A stretch of 64,000 nucleotides of DNA from an uncultured Flavobacteriaceae bacterium (GTDB taxonomy: Bacteria > Bacteroidota > Bacteroidia > Flavobacteriales > Flavobacteriaceae), in the NCBI GenBank assembly GCA_947500385.1, contig CANMSA010000002.1, forward strand, positions 62,001-126,000. Reading direction: 5' to 3'. A program made the translations under genes and the position numbers. The notes under the pieces are model-generated. The model was not told the DNA's origin and searched no databases. It worked only from the letters and a program-made list of their open reading frames with translations. Shown piece by piece: positions 43,152 to 52,730 of the stretch; within the stretch, counting starts at the first letter, position 1; the number at the start of each line of letters is the position of its first letter.

Positions 43152-46100
43152 TTATTTATCGAGTGAAGCCACGTATTCCGATGGGGTTTGGCCGAAAGAT
43201 TCCTTAAAACTTTTCATAAAGTAGGAAGGCGTTCCAAAACCCACCGCATAGGCTACCTCATTGATGGTGGAATCTGAATCATGCAACAGTTGTTGTGCTT
43301 GCTTTAATCGTTGGGAACGTAAAAAGGCAGTGGTGGTAAGACCCGTAAAGGCTAGTAGTTTGCGATGCAATTGCATGCGGCTCATATGTGCTTTCTTACT
43401 GAATTCTGCTGCGTTAAATGTAGGTTCTGAGAGATGGCTATCTAATATAGCTTGTATTTTGGTCAAGAAGACTTCATCGGCGGCACTTACCACGATGTTT
43501 TTGGGTTTCAGAACCAATTCCTGGCCGTATCTAAGTTGTAAGGCCTTTCGTGTGCGGATCAGGTTTTGGATTCTTTTTTCTAAAAGCCTAATTTTAAAAG
43601 GTTTGCCGACAAAATCATCTGCGCCCGAGCTGAGCCCTTTTAATTCCGTTTCAGAGGTATCATCGGCCGTGAGCAGAATTATGGGAATATGGGATGTTCT
43701 TTCGTCTGCTTTTAAAGCATTGCACATACCAATACCATCCAAGAGGGGCATTCGAACGTCTGAAATGATGATGTCCGGTACTTTTTCCAAGGCAATTTCT
43801 AAGCCAATCTCTCCATTTTGAGCCTCGATAATTTCATACGCATCTTGCAACGATTGTCGAATGAACGAGCGAATTTCCAAATGGTCCTCCACTACAAGCA
43901 AGAGGGGCGTTGATTGATTATTGGAGGTATTTTCAAAAGTAGGTTCTTTTTGATTTTCGAGAGGTTCCTTTTGCAATGGGCTTGCAGGCTCGGCGGCTAG
44001 TTTTGCCGGGAGCTCTACCTTGAAAACAATGGTATTGCCCGCTTCGATATAGGCGTTGATCGCTCCTTTTGATAGGGTCACCAACTCTTTTACTAGCGAG
44101 AGGCCCACCCCCATGCCTTCTGCTCCAGAATCTTCTTGATAAAAACGATCGAACAGTTTTTCCGGTCGTATTTCGGAATTTTCTTTTACCGTATTTTTGA
44201 CCAGTAGGGTTATCGCAGCTTCAGTTGCGGCGAGCCGAAGGCTACAACATCCGTTTTGGGGAGTGTATTTGAATGCGTTGGAAAGAAGGTTTGTTACTAC
44301 CTTCTCTACAATATCTTCATCATACTTTCGTATTCCCGTAGGCGCTATGACCTTTTGGAAGGTTATACCCTTTTCGCTTGCTTGATACTCAAAAGAACTT
44401 GCGATACTATGAATGAACAAACTTAGTTCTGCCTCTTGCAACTGCACCACTAATTTTCCCTCCTCTAGTTTTGAAAGCTGCAATAATTGATCTACCAAGC
44501 CTATCAAACGTTGGGTATTTCGTTTTACCATAGACAGGCCCGAATAGTCGGTATCGGCCCTAGCTTTTCCCGATAGTTCTTTTTCTATAGGCCCTGAAAT
44601 TAAGGTGAGCGGCGTTTTGAATTCGTGGGCAATATTTGTGTACAATTTTGATTTAAACACATTAAGGTTGTGCAAACGCTCTGTTTCTTCCTCTTTTAAC
44701 TTAAGGTTGAGTTCCATGTTCCACCGCCATCTTAAATACCTATAAAACCCGAAGCAGGCACCGAGGAAAAGAAGTATATATATGGTTTTGGCAAATGGGG
44801 TTAAATACCATGGAGGTGCGATATAAATATCCAAATAGGAGATCGCGTCATTTTCCGATACCCCTTCATAAAATGGTTTTATGGCAAGTCTATGGTCGCC
44901 GTAAGGTACATTGGTAAAATAAGCGGTTTGAAGATCGGTTACTTTCCAAAGATCATCGTTGAGCTTATAGCTGTATTTTATTTTTTCTGGATTTATAAAG
45001 TCCATTGTAGAAAACCGAATAGAGAAATCGTTTTGATCGGGCGCCAGGGCGACTTTTTTCAAAAAAGGCGCCTGCGCTGCTTGAAATTCCTGTAAACCTT
45101 CTTCATTCTGTACGTTAAACCCGGTTACCTGAGGTGCGTAGGCAGGTTTTTCAGGACTATAGTCTTTTACACTTACTTGCTGAATACCTTCATCTGTACC
45201 AAAATAGAGCGTATCGTTTGCCGTATCAAAAAAACCAGAACCATATAAGAAAGCATTCGATATTAGGCCATCACTTTCTGTAAAATGCTGCATGCTGCCT
45301 TCACGGGTATTATGAACGTAAATACCATCGCTTATAGTAGTGATCCATATATTTTGATCATTATCGCCTTGAAGCGACATAATTTTTTTATCGAATAAAG
45401 TTCCACGATATTGAAGACGTTCAAAATTATCGGTTTCTTCCCTATACTGAACTAGGCCAATATCTGAGCCAAACCACAGGGTGCCCTGTGGATCTTCTTG
45501 CATGGTCATTATAATATTACTGGTGATAGAACGATTATTCCCTTTTTCGAAGGTGTAGTTTTTTATTTCCGATGATAGCTGTGCCACCTTCTTTGTTGAG
45601 ATAGCGTCAATTCTATAGATGCCGTACCCCACGGTAATTACCCAAAGGCGATCTTGGGAATCTATTTGAATGTCAATAATTTTTGACTCTTTGGACTCGG
45701 AGTTGGTCTTCAAAGGTATGTACTTTAAAAAAGCATCGTTTTTATCAAATACCATTAGACCCTCCCATGTGCCTACCCATAATCTACCCTTGTTATCCTT
45801 GGCCAATCCTGGAACTCTAAGGATGCCTTTTTTGCTTGGTAGCACAAGGGTTTTGCTTAGGGTGTCACCAACAAACTTATAAATATTGGTTTCATCTGAA
45901 CTAATGTACAGCGCTTTCCCATATGAATGCAGTCCTAATATCGGGTGGTTTTCGAAAATGGAGACGAATTGGTCTCCTTGTCTTTTGAACACTCCTTGCT
46001 GTCCCCCAAAAAACAGTTCGTTTTTATGTTTTAAAACACGCCTTGCATGTACTCCGGGAATTTGGGTTGTAAAAGCATTTTGGTATTTTTTCTCTTTAAA

Positions 46101-47015
46101 CAGACCTTTACCGGTGCCTATCCATAACGTTTGTTGGTGATCCTCAAAGAGGGATGAAATGTGGGTAGTAGAGAGGTCGATATCAAGCCGTAGTTTTTTC
46201 AATTCAAAGGAGGAGACCTCCAGTAAATAAATGTTCTTATGGTCAAACAAATAATAATTTCCATTAGTCGTGGGCACAATGCCGTCAAAAGAATTGGGAG
46301 TCCTTATTTCGTTTGCCACGCGATCGGTGTGCATTACCACTATTTTTTGCGGTAATACGACCAGCAGTCCTACTTCTGGGATATATTCAAGTGCTCTAAT
46401 AGCGTCTTCAAAACCCCGAAGTCGCCGTCGTTGTTTTGTTTGTAGATCATAGGAGAACAGTTCATTCTTTTTGCCGACCAACCATAGCTGTTGTTTGTTA
46501 GAGGCCATTGGGGCATCAAAGGCGCCAAAACCTAAATTCAGATAGTCGTTGGTTGTCGTATTAAAAATGGAATACCCTCCATCAGATGCGGTCACAACGT
46601 AATCCCGATTGGCGATCATAACATCCGAAACCATTTTCTCCTTATATTTTTCAGGCATCTCGATCGAAAAATTATGGAAAGACATGTTCTTGGGCGAGAA
46701 CCGACTCACTCCACCTCCCAACGTGGCCAACCAATAGTCTTTATTGGTGTCGATTGCGATGTCCCGTATCCAATTGGCAGCAATGGAGTTGGGGTTTTCC
46801 GGGGAATTCCTCAGTACTTCGAATTGGTACCCATCATACCGGTGAAGTCCATCTTGTGTTCCTACCCAAATAAACCCGTTTTGGTCTTGTGTAATGAAGG
46901 AAATCCATTCATTCGATAACCCTTCTTTAATCGATTGGAAGGAATGTACTTTTTGTTGCGCGTAACAAAGGAGACCGCTACAGATAAAAAACGTAAACCA
47001 TATGGGGAACCGCAT
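43152..47015 (-). CDS. Hybrid two-component system protein (HTCS)
   Basis: 1287 residues from the ATG at 47015, giving a signal peptide (MRFPIWFTFFICSGLLCYAQQ). Order: periplasmic two-bladed propellers (about 20-690; TQDQNGFIWVGTQDGLHRYDG), Y_Y_Y domain (690-760; RFSTMDFINPEKIKYSYKLN), transmembrane helix (about 765-785), HisKA with HEFKTPLTLISG (near 797), ATPase, receiver with Asp near 1083 (DIIISDVRMPLLDG) and AraC helix-turn-helix (1190-1287). HTCS proteins usually sense a glycan and switch on a neighbouring polysaccharide-utilisation locus; no SusC/SusD pair is in this window. Confidence 0.93.
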   Translation of the reverse strand: MRFPIWFTFFICSGLLCYAQQKVHSFQSIKEGLSNEWISFITQDQNGFIWVGTQDGLHRYDGYQFEVLRNSPENPNSIAANWIRDIAIDTNKDYWLATLGGGVSRFSPKNMSFHNFSIEMPEKYKEKMVSDVMIANRDYVVTASDGGYSIFNTTTNDYLNLGFGAFDAPMASNKQQLWLVGKKNELFSYDLQTKQRRRLRGFEDAIRALEYIPEVGLLVVLPQKIVVMHTDRVANEIRTPNSFDGIVPTTNGNYYLFDHKNIYLLEVSSFELKKLRLDIDLSTTHISSLFEDHQQTLWIGTGKGLFKEKKYQNAFTTQIPGVHARRVLKHKNELFFGGQQGVFKRQGDQFVSIFENHPILGLHSYGKALYISSDETNIYKFVGDTLSKTLVLPSKKGILRVPGLAKDNKGRLWVGTWEGLMVFDKNDAFLKYIPLKTNSESKESKIIDIQIDSQDRLWVITVGYGIYRIDAISTKKVAQLSSEIKNYTFEKGNNRSITSNIIMTMQEDPQGTLWFGSDIGLVQYREETDNFERLQYRGTLFDKKIMSLQGDNDQNIWITTISDGIYVHNTREGSMQHFTESDGLISNAFLYGSGFFDTANDTLYFGTDEGIQQVSVKDYSPEKPAYAPQVTGFNVQNEEGLQEFQAAQAPFLKKVALAPDQNDFSIRFSTMDFINPEKIKYSYKLNDDLWKVTDLQTAYFTNVPYGDHRLAIKPFYEGVSENDAISYLDIYIAPPWYLTPFAKTIYILLFLGACFGFYRYLRWRWNMELNLKLKEEETERLHNLNVFKSKLYTNIAHEFKTPLTLISGPIEKELSGKARADTDYSGLSMVKRNTQRLIGLVDQLLQLSKLEEGKLVVQLQEAELSLFIHSIASSFEYQASEKGITFQKVIAPTGIRKYDEDIVEKVVTNLLSNAFKYTPQNGCCSLRLAATEAAITLLVKNTVKENSEIRPEKLFDRFYQEDSGAEGMGVGLSLVKELVTLSKGAINAYIEAGNTIVFKVELPAKLAAEPASPLQKEPLENQKEPTFENTSNNQSTPLLLVVEDHLEIRSFIRQSLQDAYEIIEAQNGEIGLEIALEKVPDIIISDVRMPLLDGIGMCNALKADERTSHIPIILLTADDTSETELKGLSSGADDFVGKPFKIRLLEKRIQNLIRTRKALQLRYGQELVLKPKNIVVSAADEVFLTKIQAILDSHLSEPTFNAAEFSKKAHMSRMQLHRKLLAFTGLTTTAFLRSQRLKQAQQLLHDSDSTINEVAYAVGFGTPSYFMKSFKESFGQTPSEYVASLDK

Positions 47016-47145
47016 GATAGTTTTACTTTTTTTGGGAAACAATACGTTTGGGAGTAGGTTTTGAAGAAATCAACAAACAAAAAATCGTTTTACCATAGAA
47101 CAAGATAGCTCGGAATAGGTTAATAAAGAAACAATTTTTATACGA

Positions 47146-47176
47146 TTGGTTACTTTCCTTGTATGGATTACATTTT
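47146..47176 (+). promoter_or_regulatory. Candidate promoter of the rimK-like operon
   Basis: TTG (47146-47148), 20-bp spacer, TACATTTT (47169-47176, one mismatch at the last base), 43 bp before the start. Confidence 0.4.
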
Positions 47177-47219
47177 TGACCGAACTTCATAGGGTATAAA
47201 CAACTAACCAGCTATAAAA

Positions 47220-48110
47220 ATGGATATCGGATTACTTTCGGTAAGCATGAATGTATATTCTACCAAGCGAATCGCCGAGGAAGCTGAAAAATCCGGGCAT
47301 TATGTAGAAAGAATAGATCATACGAAATGCTCGGTAAAGTTGGGCGCGGGGAAGCCACGGATATACCTGGGGGAGGAAGATATTTCAAATGAGTTTGATG
47401 CGATTATTCCCAGAATCGGGGCAAAGGTCTCCAGACATGGTGCGGCCATTGTAAAGCAATTCGAAATGAACGGGATCTTCAGTACGGCGCGTTCCTTAAG
47501 TATTTTGCGTGCTAGGAACAAGGTGCGTACCCTACAGATAATGGCGCGGAAGGGTATTCCCATACCCGAGACGCTGTTTTCGATCAATCCGGACAATATA
47601 AAAAAGCAGATAGAGATCTTGGGAGGTGCCCCTGTGATTATCAAACTTCAGGAGGGAACCCAAGGCATAGGAGTGATTCTTGCAGAAACCAAAAAATCGG
47701 CCAAATCGATCATCGATACGTTTTATAAGATGGATACCAGCATCCTAATTCAGAAGTATATCGAAGAAAGCAATGGGGAGGATATCCGCATTTTTGTGGT
47801 GGGCAATAAAATTGTGGCCAGTATGAAGCGAGTAAGCGAAGTGGGGGAATTTAGATCCAATGTGCATCGGGGTGGGGCCACTGAGAAGGTAAAGCTATCG
47901 GCAAAAGAGCAGTTTATTGCTTTAAATGCGGCCAAACATATTGGTTTGGGGGTCGCTGGGGTAGATCTCATCCGTTCCAAAAAGGGCCCCTTGCTAATTG
48001 AAGTGAATGCCTCTCCAGGTTTGCAGGGTATCGAGGCGGCTACCGGTGTCAACGTGGCACAGGAAATCATAAAATATGTAGAACGCAACGGCAAACGTAG
48101 ACGAAAATAA
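47220..48110 (+). CDS. rimK: RimK-family ATP-grasp ligase
   Basis: 296 residues. ATP-grasp fold with VIIKLQEGTQGIGVILAET (nucleotide loop), IRIFVVGNKIVASMKRV, FRSNVHRGGATEKV and the metal-binding GVDLIRSKKGPLLIEVNASPG. RimK adds glutamate to the C-terminus of ribosomal protein S6 in E. coli; other members add amino acids to small molecules. Translation of the following gene starts one base after this stop. Which substrate it uses here is not known, so the symbol is by family. Confidence 0.85.
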   Translation: MDIGLLSVSMNVYSTKRIAEEAEKSGHYVERIDHTKCSVKLGAGKPRIYLGEEDISNEFDAIIPRIGAKVSRHGAAIVKQFEMNGIFSTARSLSILRARNKVRTLQIMARKGIPIPETLFSINPDNIKKQIEILGGAPVIIKLQEGTQGIGVILAETKKSAKSIIDTFYKMDTSILIQKYIEESNGEDIRIFVVGNKIVASMKRVSEVGEFRSNVHRGGATEKVKLSAKEQFIALNAAKHIGLGVAGVDLIRSKKGPLLIEVNASPGLQGIEAATGVNVAQEIIKYVERNGKRRRK

Positions 48111-48111
48111 G

Positions 48112-49071
48112 ATGGCCCAAAACAAATCGATAACCGTAGGAGGAGAAACCGTAGAACCGGGAAAGAATAAACTACTTAAAATCAGCATCGACCGCTTACC
48201 GACCGGTACCCTAATCGATATCCCCGTATATGTCTTCAATGCAAAAAAACCGGGCCCTACTTTATTGGTACAGGCAGGTTTGCACGGCGACGAGATCAAC
48301 GGAATAGAAATTGTTCGGCGAATGTTGCACGAGAAGCGCTTTGCTATTGAAAAGGGAGCCGTGATTGCAGTGCCCATCCTCAATATTTTCGGTTTTATCC
48401 ACTTTTCAAGGGATGTTCCCGATGGAAAAGATGTAAACCGCAGTTTTCCGGGCACAAAATCGGGTTCTATGGCCAGTAGAATTGCATATCATTACGTTTC
48501 AGAGATCATGCATCAAATAGACTATGGTATAGACCTGCACACCGGTGGGGGACAACGCCATAATTTCCCCCAAATACGTTATACGGGCGAAGATGAACAA
48601 AGTGCGGCGCTTGCCAATGTATTCAATGCCCCTTTTTCATTTTCTTCCAAGTTGATAAAAGGCTCCTTTCGGAATGCCACCTTTAAAATGGGAAAGCCTT
48701 CCATTGTGTATGAGGCGGGAGAAAGTATGCGATTTGATGATTATGCCATTTTAGAAGGCATGCAAGGGGTACTGAACATTATGGGACACCTTGGAATGAT
48801 AAAGACCTTGGAACCTAATTACCTAGCGAAAAAAACAACCGTGCATCTTAGAGACCGCCGTTGGTTGCGCGCGCCGACCGCTGGGATGTTCATTCCCAAG
48901 GTGATCAATGGGAGCGCGTTGAAAAAAGGGCAGGTATTGGGTACTATTTCAGATACCTATGCCAAACATAGCAAAACGATCAAGGCTCCTTTTGATGGCT
49001 ATGTTTTTTGTATCAACCACCAAGCTGTAGTAAATCAAGGTGACGCCCTATTTCATGTGGGGAAAATGTAA
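48112..49071 (+). CDS. Succinylglutamate desuccinylase/aspartoacylase-family hydrolase
   Basis: 319 residues, AstE/AspA zinc carboxypeptidase-like fold. Zinc ligands fit GLHGDEING (His58 and Glu61) and GIDLHTGG (His143); SIVYEAGES holds the catalytic-type glutamate. The C-terminal part (about 245-319; IPKVINGSALKKGQVLGTISD) is a biotinyl-like barrel as in M14 members. Coupled to rimK. This ligase/hydrolase pairing recurs in Bacteroidota and gammaproteobacteria, often with an ATP-dependent zinc protease (RimB type), absent here. The converted molecule is unknown. Confidence 0.83.
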   Translation: MAQNKSITVGGETVEPGKNKLLKISIDRLPTGTLIDIPVYVFNAKKPGPTLLVQAGLHGDEINGIEIVRRMLHEKRFAIEKGAVIAVPILNIFGFIHFSRDVPDGKDVNRSFPGTKSGSMASRIAYHYVSEIMHQIDYGIDLHTGGGQRHNFPQIRYTGEDEQSAALANVFNAPFSFSSKLIKGSFRNATFKMGKPSIVYEAGESMRFDDYAILEGMQGVLNIMGHLGMIKTLEPNYLAKKTTVHLRDRRWLRAPTAGMFIPKVINGSALKKGQVLGTISDTYAKHSKTIKAPFDGYVFCINHQAVVNQGDALFHVGKM

Positions 49072-49082
49072 AACCCCCTGAT

Positions 49083-49574
49083 TTAGTTATTGAGCCTGGT
49101 GAAAATCATTTTACCAATATGGTTCCCATCGCAGTCGTTTCCGGTGAAGTCTACTTCTAGCCTGTAGGGATTTTCGGAAGTAATGGTTCCCGTGCCACTG
49201 AAATTACCAGTGCAATCGGTTATGATATCGTTGAAGCTAAACGAGGTGATTTGGGTACCATCAAGATTGAAAACCATAGTTCCGTCGTTGTCGCCACTAT
49301 TGCAGCAAGAGGAAAAAGAAGTGGTGGCGAAAAACTCTCCATTTAAACGGGTTTTTTCCGCATTGGCGAATTTTAAACGGGCCGAAATACCAAAATCGGT
49401 ATAGGTAATATCCAAATCTGTATTCGAATTCCAGGTACCGATGTAATCTCCTTCAAGGGTAACCGCTTCGGGCTCCATTTCTGCTGCGGGGGTATCGTCA
49501 TCAGAACCACTACAAGAAATGAACAATAAAATATGTGCGGAGAACAAGGCCAAAATAAATAGGTTTTTTTTCAT
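49083..49574 (-). CDS. Small lipoprotein with paired cysteines
   Basis: 163 residues; lipobox LFISC, then SGSDDDTP (acidic, surface-type). The mature domain is a compact beta protein with CC, C, C residues (SSCCNSGDND, ITDCTGN, GNDCDGN) that may form disulfides. I do not recognise a family; it looks like a lipocalin-like Bacteroidota lipoprotein. Convergent with the hydrolase gene. Confidence 0.7.
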   Translation of the reverse strand: MKKNLFILALFSAHILLFISCSGSDDDTPAAEMEPEAVTLEGDYIGTWNSNTDLDITYTDFGISARLKFANAEKTRLNGEFFATTSFSSCCNSGDNDGTMVFNLDGTQITSFSFNDIITDCTGNFSGTGTITSENPYRLEVDFTGNDCDGNHIGKMIFTRLNN

Positions 49575-49711
49575 AGGTCTAATGGTGTTGTTGTTTCAAA
49601 GATGCTTCTTCTATTCGTTCATTTAGCTTAACTGGGCGGTCCGTATAAGTTAACTATAGAGAGTAAAGTAAACCGGTATGAAGCGATTTCATGCGGGTCT
49701 TTCAATTTTTA

Positions 49712-49730
49712 AAGCCAATGATATTGGCTT
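49712..49730 (-). terminator. Weak terminator-like hairpin
   Basis: 8-bp stem AAGCCAAT / ATTGGCTT with 3-base loop, overlapping the stop codon of the 49729-50184 gene; only a broken A/T run follows. Confidence 0.4.
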
Positions 49731-50184
49731 AACAATCAGTGCCGGTAACGCTGCAGACGCCAGGGGTTCCCTCCACCTTTACTTTTATAAAGTATTCCAT
49801 ACAATCATAGTCTTCTGCAGTATTGATATCATCTGTAGCGATTTTAATTTCAATGGTCTCGTTAATACCTACTTCGACACCTGCCGATACGGTTAGGGTC
49901 AAAGCGGCAAGACCGTCTTTCACATAAATAGCTTCTACCGAAATATCTTCTTTGACCGTGGTAATACTTTTGATGGTAAAAAAGTAATCCCCAATGGAGG
50001 CGCCTTCCATTTGGTCGTCGGATACGATTTCCAAGACCTTCACCAATTCAACATTACAACCAGGAATGGACGTGCTACCCCCACTGGCCGGTGGAAGGGG
50101 GGCTTCTGGTGCGGAATCATCCGAACTACAGCTGAAGGCGATTAAACAGGCAATCAATATAGATATACAGGCTTTGAATTTCAT
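49729..50184 (-). CDS. Small cysteine-containing lipoprotein
   Basis: 151 residues; lipobox IAFSC, then SSDDSAPEAP (acidic). The mature part has PGCNVELVKVLEIVSDDQMEG, DYDCMEYF and a C-terminal VCSVTGTDC, so up to four cysteines for disulfides. Divergent from the LytTR operon across the phased 21-bp repeat, so it may be one of that regulator's targets. Unknown family. Confidence 0.7.
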   Translation of the reverse strand: MKFKACISILIACLIAFSCSSDDSAPEAPLPPASGGSTSIPGCNVELVKVLEIVSDDQMEGASIGDYFFTIKSITTVKEDISVEAIYVKDGLAALTLTVSAGVEVGINETIEIKIATDDINTAEDYDCMEYFIKVKVEGTPGVCSVTGTDC

Positions 50185-50240
50185 AATTTGGTTGTTTTTA
50201 ATAGGTCTAAAATTATCTTTTCAAGGGTATCTTTTTTTTC

Positions 50241-50294
50241 TTTTGAACCGAAACCCTCTTTTTTTGATGTGAACAGCTCTTTTTTTGAAGTGAA
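50241..50294. promoter_or_regulatory. Three TTTTGAnnnGAA motifs at an exact 21-bp period
   Basis: Motifs at 50241-50252, 50262-50273 and 50283-50294. The two inner 21-bp units (50256-50276 and 50277-50297) share CTCTTTTTTTGA and GTGAA. LytTR regulators such as AgrA and ComE bind direct repeats at about two helical turns, which is what is seen here, 86 bp ahead of a LytTR gene. Confidence 0.6.
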
Positions 50295-50379
50295 TGGCTT
50301 TTTGGCCGGCTTAACGCGGCCGCCATCATGGTGCGAACCACTATTTTGCATACATTGTACCTCTCGAACAGCCTAGCTA

Positions 50380-51183
50380 ATGGAAACTGCCCTGGTAGCA
50401 CAAACGAAAATCTCTGCTCTAATTATCGATGATGAACCGTTGGCCAGGAGACGGATCGAAGGGTTGCTGAAAGACGAAACCCGAATACAGATAAAGGGCA
50501 TTATTGGCACCGGGGAAGAAGCGGTACGTACCATTGATTCCCTGAAACCCGATATGATTTTTTTGGATATCCAACTAAAGGATATGACAGGTTTTGAAGT
50601 CTTGGAATCTATCACCGAAGACCCCCCCTTAATCGTCTTCGTAACGGCTTTTGACGCCTTCGCGATCAAGGCGTTTGAGGTATTTGCCTTTGACTACCTT
50701 TTGAAGCCATATACCGAGGAACGTTTTTATAAATCTGTCGCGAATGCCATTGCCAGTTTCGAAAAAGAACGAGGCGGCGCTTTGGAGAAGAAGATGGCCG
50801 AGTTGTTGGGCCATATGAACATACAACCGGAAACGGCCGGTAAGAAATATAAGAGACGTATACCCATTCCCGATAAGAAAAAAACACGCTTTGTAAATAC
50901 AGAGGATATTATGTACATCAAGGCATCGAATTATTACATCGAAATTTATACGACCAATTCGAAACATGTTCTACGTGAATCCCTCTACCATATTCTTGAA
51001 GGACTGGACCCACAGCACTTTGCTAGGATTCATAGGTCTAGTATTGTGAATCTTGGCCACATAAAAGAACTTCTCAATTCCGACTATGGGGAAGTAGATG
51101 TAAAAATGCCCGATTCAGCATTACTAAGGGTCAGTAAAGGATATCGAAAAGGGTTTTTAACAAAAATTGGTTTGAGATCATGA
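50380..51183 (+). CDS. LytTR family response regulator
   Basis: 267 residues. Receiver domain (about 10-130) with DDEP (17-20) and phospho-acceptor Asp63 in MIFLDIQLKDMTGFE; LytTR domain (about 160-262; TEDIMYIKASNYYIEI ... HFARIHRSSIVNLGHIKEL). Overlaps the kinase gene by 4 bp (ATGA). Gene order regulator-kinase is opposite to the pair at 22.7 kb. Preceded by the phased motif array, so it may control itself. Confidence 0.95.
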   Translation: METALVAQTKISALIIDDEPLARRRIEGLLKDETRIQIKGIIGTGEEAVRTIDSLKPDMIFLDIQLKDMTGFEVLESITEDPPLIVFVTAFDAFAIKAFEVFAFDYLLKPYTEERFYKSVANAIASFEKERGGALEKKMAELLGHMNIQPETAGKKYKRRIPIPDKKKTRFVNTEDIMYIKASNYYIEIYTTNSKHVLRESLYHILEGLDPQHFARIHRSSIVNLGHIKELLNSDYGEVDVKMPDSALLRVSKGYRKGFLTKIGLRS

Positions 51184-52262
51184 AGAAGCTCATAGATAAA
51201 AAATTGTTTGCGATTCTTTTGGGATACATGGGTCTGTACCACGTCGTGTATATATCAAAGCGGATCTTTTTGAAATTGATGCAGGAGGAAGCATACCTTG
51301 ACCTTAGTTGGTGGGATACTATTTTTGCCCCCCTTTTGGCAAATTTTATTATTGTTCCTCCTGTTATTGTACTTGTTCTACTAGTGACCAAATCAATGCT
51401 TCAAAAGAAAGCCAATTGGGGGTATATTTTTGGGCTTCATTTTATTTTTTACTTGTTGTATGTGATCTTGATTTGCTTTAACAATATCCTATACGTCCAT
51501 TTCGTGTATGATGACCCGCTTCATTTGTTCGACCAGGATGCATTGAAATTTGTCTTGTATTCTATGAACCTTAATTTTTTGGGGTATGTTGGTTTTGTTA
51601 CTATTATCTATGCCTACTATTACATTGAGCAAACGATTAAGGCCGAAAAGCAAAAGGCACTATTGTCACAGCAACTACAAACCGTAAAGATGGAGTTGCT
51701 CAAATCGCAATTAAATCCGCATTTTTTGTTCAATACTTTAAATGGCATCGCCGCTTTAATAAAGGAAGATGCCGACAAGGCGCAACGTTTGATCGGAAAC
51801 CTAGGGGACTTGCTACGGGAAGTACTGTTGTTAAAAGATGAAAATGTGATTCCCTTAGAAAAGGAACTGGTGATTTTAGATAAGTATTTAGAGATTATGG
51901 AAACGCGTTTTTCCGATCATTTATCCATAGATCTTTATATAGAAGATGTCGTAAAATATGCCTTGGTACCCAGTATGCTCATTCAACCTATCTTAGAAAA
52001 TTCCTTTAAATACGGGTATGGCCGCAATACCACTGATTTGGAGGTTTCCCTATCGGCGGTCAAAAAAGAGGACAACCTTCTTCTAACCGTCAAAAATAAT
52101 GGGATGCCCATAAAAGACGTAAAAGAAGGAAATGGGTTAAAAAATATTCGAAAACGACTTGAAACCCTTTATGAAAAGGATTTTCGCTTTAATTTTGAGA
52201 ATAACCCTATGGAAAAAGGGGTAGTAACCACGATAGAGATTCCTTTTCAGTACTGCAACTAG
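51180..52262 (+). CDS. LytS-like sensor histidine kinase
   Basis: 360 residues. About four transmembrane helices in the first 150 residues, then LKSQLNPHFLFNTLN (about 173-187) with the phospho-accepting histidine and an ATPase domain with LIQPILENSFKYG and GLKNIRKRLETLY. No extracellular sensory domain beyond the loops. Cognate kinase for the regulator before it. Confidence 0.93.
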   Translation: MKKLIDKKLFAILLGYMGLYHVVYISKRIFLKLMQEEAYLDLSWWDTIFAPLLANFIIVPPVIVLVLLVTKSMLQKKANWGYIFGLHFIFYLLYVILICFNNILYVHFVYDDPLHLFDQDALKFVLYSMNLNFLGYVGFVTIIYAYYYIEQTIKAEKQKALLSQQLQTVKMELLKSQLNPHFLFNTLNGIAALIKEDADKAQRLIGNLGDLLREVLLLKDENVIPLEKELVILDKYLEIMETRFSDHLSIDLYIEDVVKYALVPSMLIQPILENSFKYGYGRNTTDLEVSLSAVKKEDNLLLTVKNNGMPIKDVKEGNGLKNIRKRLETLYEKDFRFNFENNPMEKGVVTTIEIPFQYCN

Positions 52263-52361
52263 GTAATTGTTGCAAGTTTGGATAGTAACCTCTCCACATA
52301 GGATAGGTCCTTACGTTATACTTAGTGCCGTTCTTTTACGTTCAATACTAAACCCATTCAT

Positions 52362-52730
52362 ATGCGCGAACGCTGGAAGGCTTTAAGTTACACGACAAGA
52401 TTCTCGATTGTTGCGGCTAGTATCATGTTTGCACTTGGGTTCTTAGGAATGGGCATTACGGGAGCCTTGCTTTACTATACCGTGTTCTTTGTCTTGGGTT
52501 CTTTTCCTCCATTTGATGCATGGCATGGCGACTGGGTATGGCCGGCTATGATATTGGTCAGCCTGCTATTTCCATTCGGATTTATTTTCGGAGGTCTGGC
52601 TTGGCATTCTCTAAAAACCCGTATTTCTTCGAAACTAATTCTTCGATTGGTTTACGCCACTATTCTCTGGATATGGACCGCCTTTGTGTGGTTTATGACC
52701 TTGAAAATAAATGTTCATAACATGGATTAA
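52362..52730 (+). CDS. Small integral membrane protein of unknown function
   Basis: 122 residues with about three hydrophobic helices (15-48, 60-82, 95-116). No recognised motif. It lies 99 bp downstream of the kinase gene and may be cotranscribed; its role is unknown. The following gap 52731-52926 shows no gene. Confidence 0.55.
   Translation: MRERWKALSYTTRFSIVAASIMFALGFLGMGITGALLYYTVFFVLGSFPPFDAWHGDWVWPAMILVSLLFPFGFIFGGLAWHSLKTRISSKLILRLVYATILWIWTAFVWFMTLKINVHNMD

Noticed and set aside
43261-43821. 186-codon plus-strand ORF inside the hybrid sensor gene
   Set aside because: Antisense to the receiver and helix-turn-helix coding region; a shadow frame.
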